This document shows, piece after piece, positions 61,342-64,000 of a DNA stretch of 64,000 nt. Where the stretch lies: positions 62,001 through 126,000 of the forward strand of contig RCTD01000021.1 in NCBI GenBank assembly GCA_014898415.1. The letters are read 5' to 3'. Position 1 is the first letter of the stretch, and the number at the start of each line of letters is the position of its first letter. Under the pieces are notes generated by a model that worked only from the letters and a program-made list of their open reading frames with translations, had not been told where the DNA came from and did not search any database. A program made the position numbers and the translations under genes. Source of the DNA: Stromatinia cepivora. Its lineage: Eukaryota; Ascomycota; Leotiomycetes; Helotiales; Sclerotiniaceae.

Positions 61342-62481
61342 TTAATTCTTTTTCTTACCATCGAGGTCCGAATAGAAATTATATCCAAATGATACACTAG
61401 AATCATTGAATCTTAACTTTTTATCCAAACCATCTAATTTCTTCAAATCTTCGGCTTCAAGTTTAAAATCCCCCTCCAAGTTACTCTTGATACGTGAGGG
61501 TGTCTTAGATTTAGGGATGACGGAATGACCATGTGCAATACCCCAAGCTAATGCTACTTGCGCTCCAGACTTGTTATACTTTTTGCCTATTTCAACGATT
61601 GTTGGGTCATCCTAAATACTTATTAGTAAAGCTTGGGGGATATAATGCTTGGAATATTCTTACCATTAACTTGCCAATACCCTTTCCACTATCATAAATC
61701 TCGTTTTGATTTCCAAATGGAGAGTATTGTGTAATATGAATTCCCTTGCTCTTATTGAACTCACAGAATTCCGTCTGTTGAAGCCATGGATGAAGCTCCA
61801 ATTGATGAACTGCAGGAATAATCGATGTCTCCTTCAATAAATTCTCCAACTCCCCTCTCGAAAAATTGGAAATACCAATAGCCTTAGTCTTCCCAGTCTC
61901 AATAAGCTTCTCCATAGCCTTATATGTATCAACGTATGAAATATCCGCCGTTTGCGTCTTGCCATCCACCTTGGGGAATAGGTCATCGCCTGGCTTGAAT
62001 GCGGATGGCCAGTGCATCAAGTATAGATCGACATAATCCAAACCCAAATCTTTTAATGATTCATTGAGAGCTGGTTCGACATCTTCTGGCTTGTGCTTGT
62101 TATTCCATAACTTGGTGGTGATGAAGAGTTCGGATCGAGGAATGCCAGAAGCCTTGATTGCAGCACCGCATGCTGATTCAGTTCCGTATACTCTCGCCTG
62201 AAGGAAATCTTGAATTAGCAGATTGTTCATTGATAATTGTTCATCCAAACAACTATACATACTGTATCAATGTGTCTATACCCCGCCTTCAATGCTTCTG
62301 TAACTGCCTTCTCTTGAGAATCCTTATCCTGCCATGTACCAAAGCCAATGGCGGGAATAGTAGCGCCAGTGTTGAGGTTATGTGTGGTGATAGAGGCCAT
62401 TTTTCGTCTTTGAATTTGTGACGAAAGTTGTGATAATCGTGAAGTTGTTCTGAATGCTGAGGGGGGAGTTCGAGTGAACAT
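61342..62481 (-). CDS. Aldo-keto reductase (second paralogue)
   Basis: Exons 62481..62263, 62197..61664 and 61611..61342 give 340 residues. Tetrad: Asp in YRHIDTA, Tyr in RVYGTE, Lys in LFITTKLWN, His in [10 protein letters not shown]. Other blocks: IPAIGFGTWQDKDSQEKAV, TKAIGISNFSRGELENLL, VHQLELHPWLQQTEF, SVIPKSKTPSRIKSNL. The first 27 residues (MFTRTPPSAFRTTSRLSQLS...) are basic and Ser/Thr-rich without acids, resembling a mitochondrial presequence. The internal Met28 (MASITTHNL) is where cytosolic relatives start, so two forms are possible. Substrate unknown. Confidence 0.92.
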
Positions 62482-62996
62482 TGCTAATATGAGGTAGGAA
62501 AGATGAATAAAAATTGACCTACATTTTTACATTCCACAGCCTGTTACTTACCCATTACCCCTCTCCTCTATGACTTCCATGACGTACGAGTAAATGTCAT
62601 AAGAATTGATGATTTGAAATCCATTCGTCGATCCTATGACGTTTCGACTTTTATCTGTACATGGAGTTTCAGATGCGATTTATATCCCCACTCAGGAGGA
62701 TTAGTCACGGAATCGTCACGGAAATGAGGCGATTGGAGGCTCACCGGGAACAACAAATCCAGAAAGTTGGCATCACGCTCACTGGGAGGAAATGTCAAGC
62801 TCACCGGGAGCAATCCGACAAACCAACCCCACCGAAGAAAAGGCCAAGCCAGATTCACGAGAACCATGGAGAGCTGATTGTTATACTGCACGAATGCTAA
62901 TAAATGGTCCATTCGGTCCTTCTTCTATATCTCTTCGAATTCCCTTCAGCAATCACTATCTACACAAGTATATTTCTTATTAATTAGGCAAGCGGA
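62482..62996. other. Intergenic
   Basis: 515 bp between the AKR gene start and the 3' end of the terminal partial gene. Contains two copies of GCTCACCGGGA (near 62740 and 62800), about 60 bp apart. No gene. Confidence 0.4.
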
Positions 62997-64000
62997 TCAA
63001 TCATCCGACATGCAGCCCCCGGGGTTGGTATCAAAATAGAGACTGCAGAGTCCCGTGTCCCCAATCGCATAGCCAGCTGACGTCTCTGCCGTGATTGTTT
63101 TGGTCTTTCCACAGATTTTAAATGTATTTCCCACAGCTACCAGATTCCCGGAAATAACATTGTCTCTCCCAGAACACTCTCCGCCCTCTGCCGCAGTTCC
63201 CAGGCCAACATTGTATGTTATCGTTTCTTGCAGGTCCGAACATTCCCATTCGTAAATGTTGTATGCGATAGTAGCAGAAGCAGTGGGCGAAGCCGCCGCG
63301 CTTATGCTTATGCTATCGGGGTATTCGAATTTGAACAACAATGTCATTTCTACAAAGATAGAACTAATATATGCATCATCGATAATGATCGCCGACCATT
63401 CCTCAATGAACATAGTGCCCCAACCCGCGATGGTTTGGGTGCCAATGGCTGAGGAATCGCTAGTGGAACATCCGAAACCGGTGGAACAGCTTGTGCTGCA
63501 GCTGACGGTAGATGTGTAGTCGATGCAACTGGTATCGCAAGAGGAGACAGTGGTGGTGGTGCATTGTTCTGAGTTGGGAGTGCAGGGGTGTGTTCCACTG
63601 AAGGGATTCTTAGGATCGTTGAAATCTATGAAATCGGGGTTCAAAACAAGGCAGCCAATCATGCAGGGCCAGTCGCAAAGGAGACCGACGCAACGGATTC
63701 CACAGTTGGCGGTACAGGTAGGCGTAGGGGGGCCGGAGTTCCAAGTTATAGTGGATGGAGTTCTGCCTTTGGTGGGGGTGGATTTGGGGGTTGAATCGGG
63801 ACTTGAATTTGGGGTTGAGTTGGGGGTTGAGTTGGGTGTGGAAACAGACCAGGGGTAAGGGGGGTGGGTGAATGGTTCGAGATACCGGGGGGTTCGTCAC
63901 GCCTTCGCTTAAGGGATCGGGGTTGTCGGTAATCAAAAGAACTGGGGGAAGAATACTGCTAGTCACTAGAATTTCCTGAGAAGTGAGAGAATTGCCATCC
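62997..64000 (-). CDS. C-terminal part of a secreted Cys/Ser/Thr/Pro-rich protein, 5' end beyond window
   Basis: The frame is open from the right edge to TGA at 62997. In order: PRYLEPFTHPPYPWSVSTPN, Asn/Ser/Thr/Pro repeats (NSTPNSTPNSSP), a Cys cluster (PTPTCTANCGIRCVGLLCDW then PCMIGCLVLNPDF), a Ser/Thr/Cys block (CDTSCIDYTSTVSCSTSCST then GFGCSTSDS), and a C-terminal domain (YEWECSDLQETITYNVGLGT, GDTGLCSLYFDTNPGGCMSD). This layout resembles the tails of large fungal GH18 chitinases of the killer-toxin-like (subgroup C) type, but no catalytic domain is in view, so that name is only a suggestion. No frameshift seen. Confidence 0.6.

Overview
This is a window of a filamentous ascomycete nuclear genome. 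It has short GT-AG introns of about 50 to 130 nt, closely packed housekeeping genes on both strands, and typical fungal families (Zn2Cys6 factor, DHA2 MFS pump, ERG2, TRP4). Gene content and intron style suggest a leotiomycete, possibly Sclerotiniaceae (Botrytis or Sclerotinia type); this is inference from recall, not a search. I rebuilt spliced gene models by hand. Exon lengths sum to whole codons for every complete protein-coding gene reported with confidence above 0.5. Layout: 0-1.5 kb, the 5' part of a Zn2Cys6 transcription factor running off the left edge. 1.5-5.6 kb, gene-free and low in complexity. 5.6-12.2 kb, core RNA and transcription genes: a CWF19L2-like splicing factor, GPN1, the RNA polymerase subunit RPB12, then a myristoylated ubiquitin-domain protein. 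12.2-15.3 kb, a tRNA-Lys(CUU) gene and an inverted, mutated copy of its 3' half. 15.3-21.3 kb, a DHA2 drug pump and a divergent EMP24/ARF1 pair. 24-30.4 kb, a glyoxylate-reductase-like dehydrogenase, TRP4, mitochondrial ribosomal protein uL10m and a PI-PLC-X protein. 30.8 kb, an initiator tRNA-Met gene. 31-40 kb, a gene-poor stretch with degenerate gene relics and a (TTCACC)n array of about 58 units. 40-46.6 kb, a CUS2/TatSF1-like splicing factor, ERG2, a FAM192A/NIP30 protein, an aldo-keto reductase and a HIT hydrolase. 48.6-49.5 kb, a secreted CAP/PR-1 protein. 52-59 kb, tRNA ligase TRL1, an ankyrin protein, RNase P subunit RPP40 and tRNA methyltransferase TRM11. 59.8-64 kb, a GPI-type surface protein, a second aldo-keto reductase and the C-terminal part of a secreted, possibly chitinase-related protein running off the right edge. 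The most striking observation is the initiator tRNA-Met gene at 30812-30941. Its cloverleaf is perfect, but its T-loop is interrupted by a 58-nt insert with all the marks of a spliceosomal intron: GTAAG donor, exact TACTAAC branch site and CAG acceptor. This is not the canonical tRNA intron position (37/38), and it splits the Pol III B box. By coincidence or otherwise, the same window carries three tRNA-maturation genes (TRL1, RPP40, TRM11) within 7 kb.
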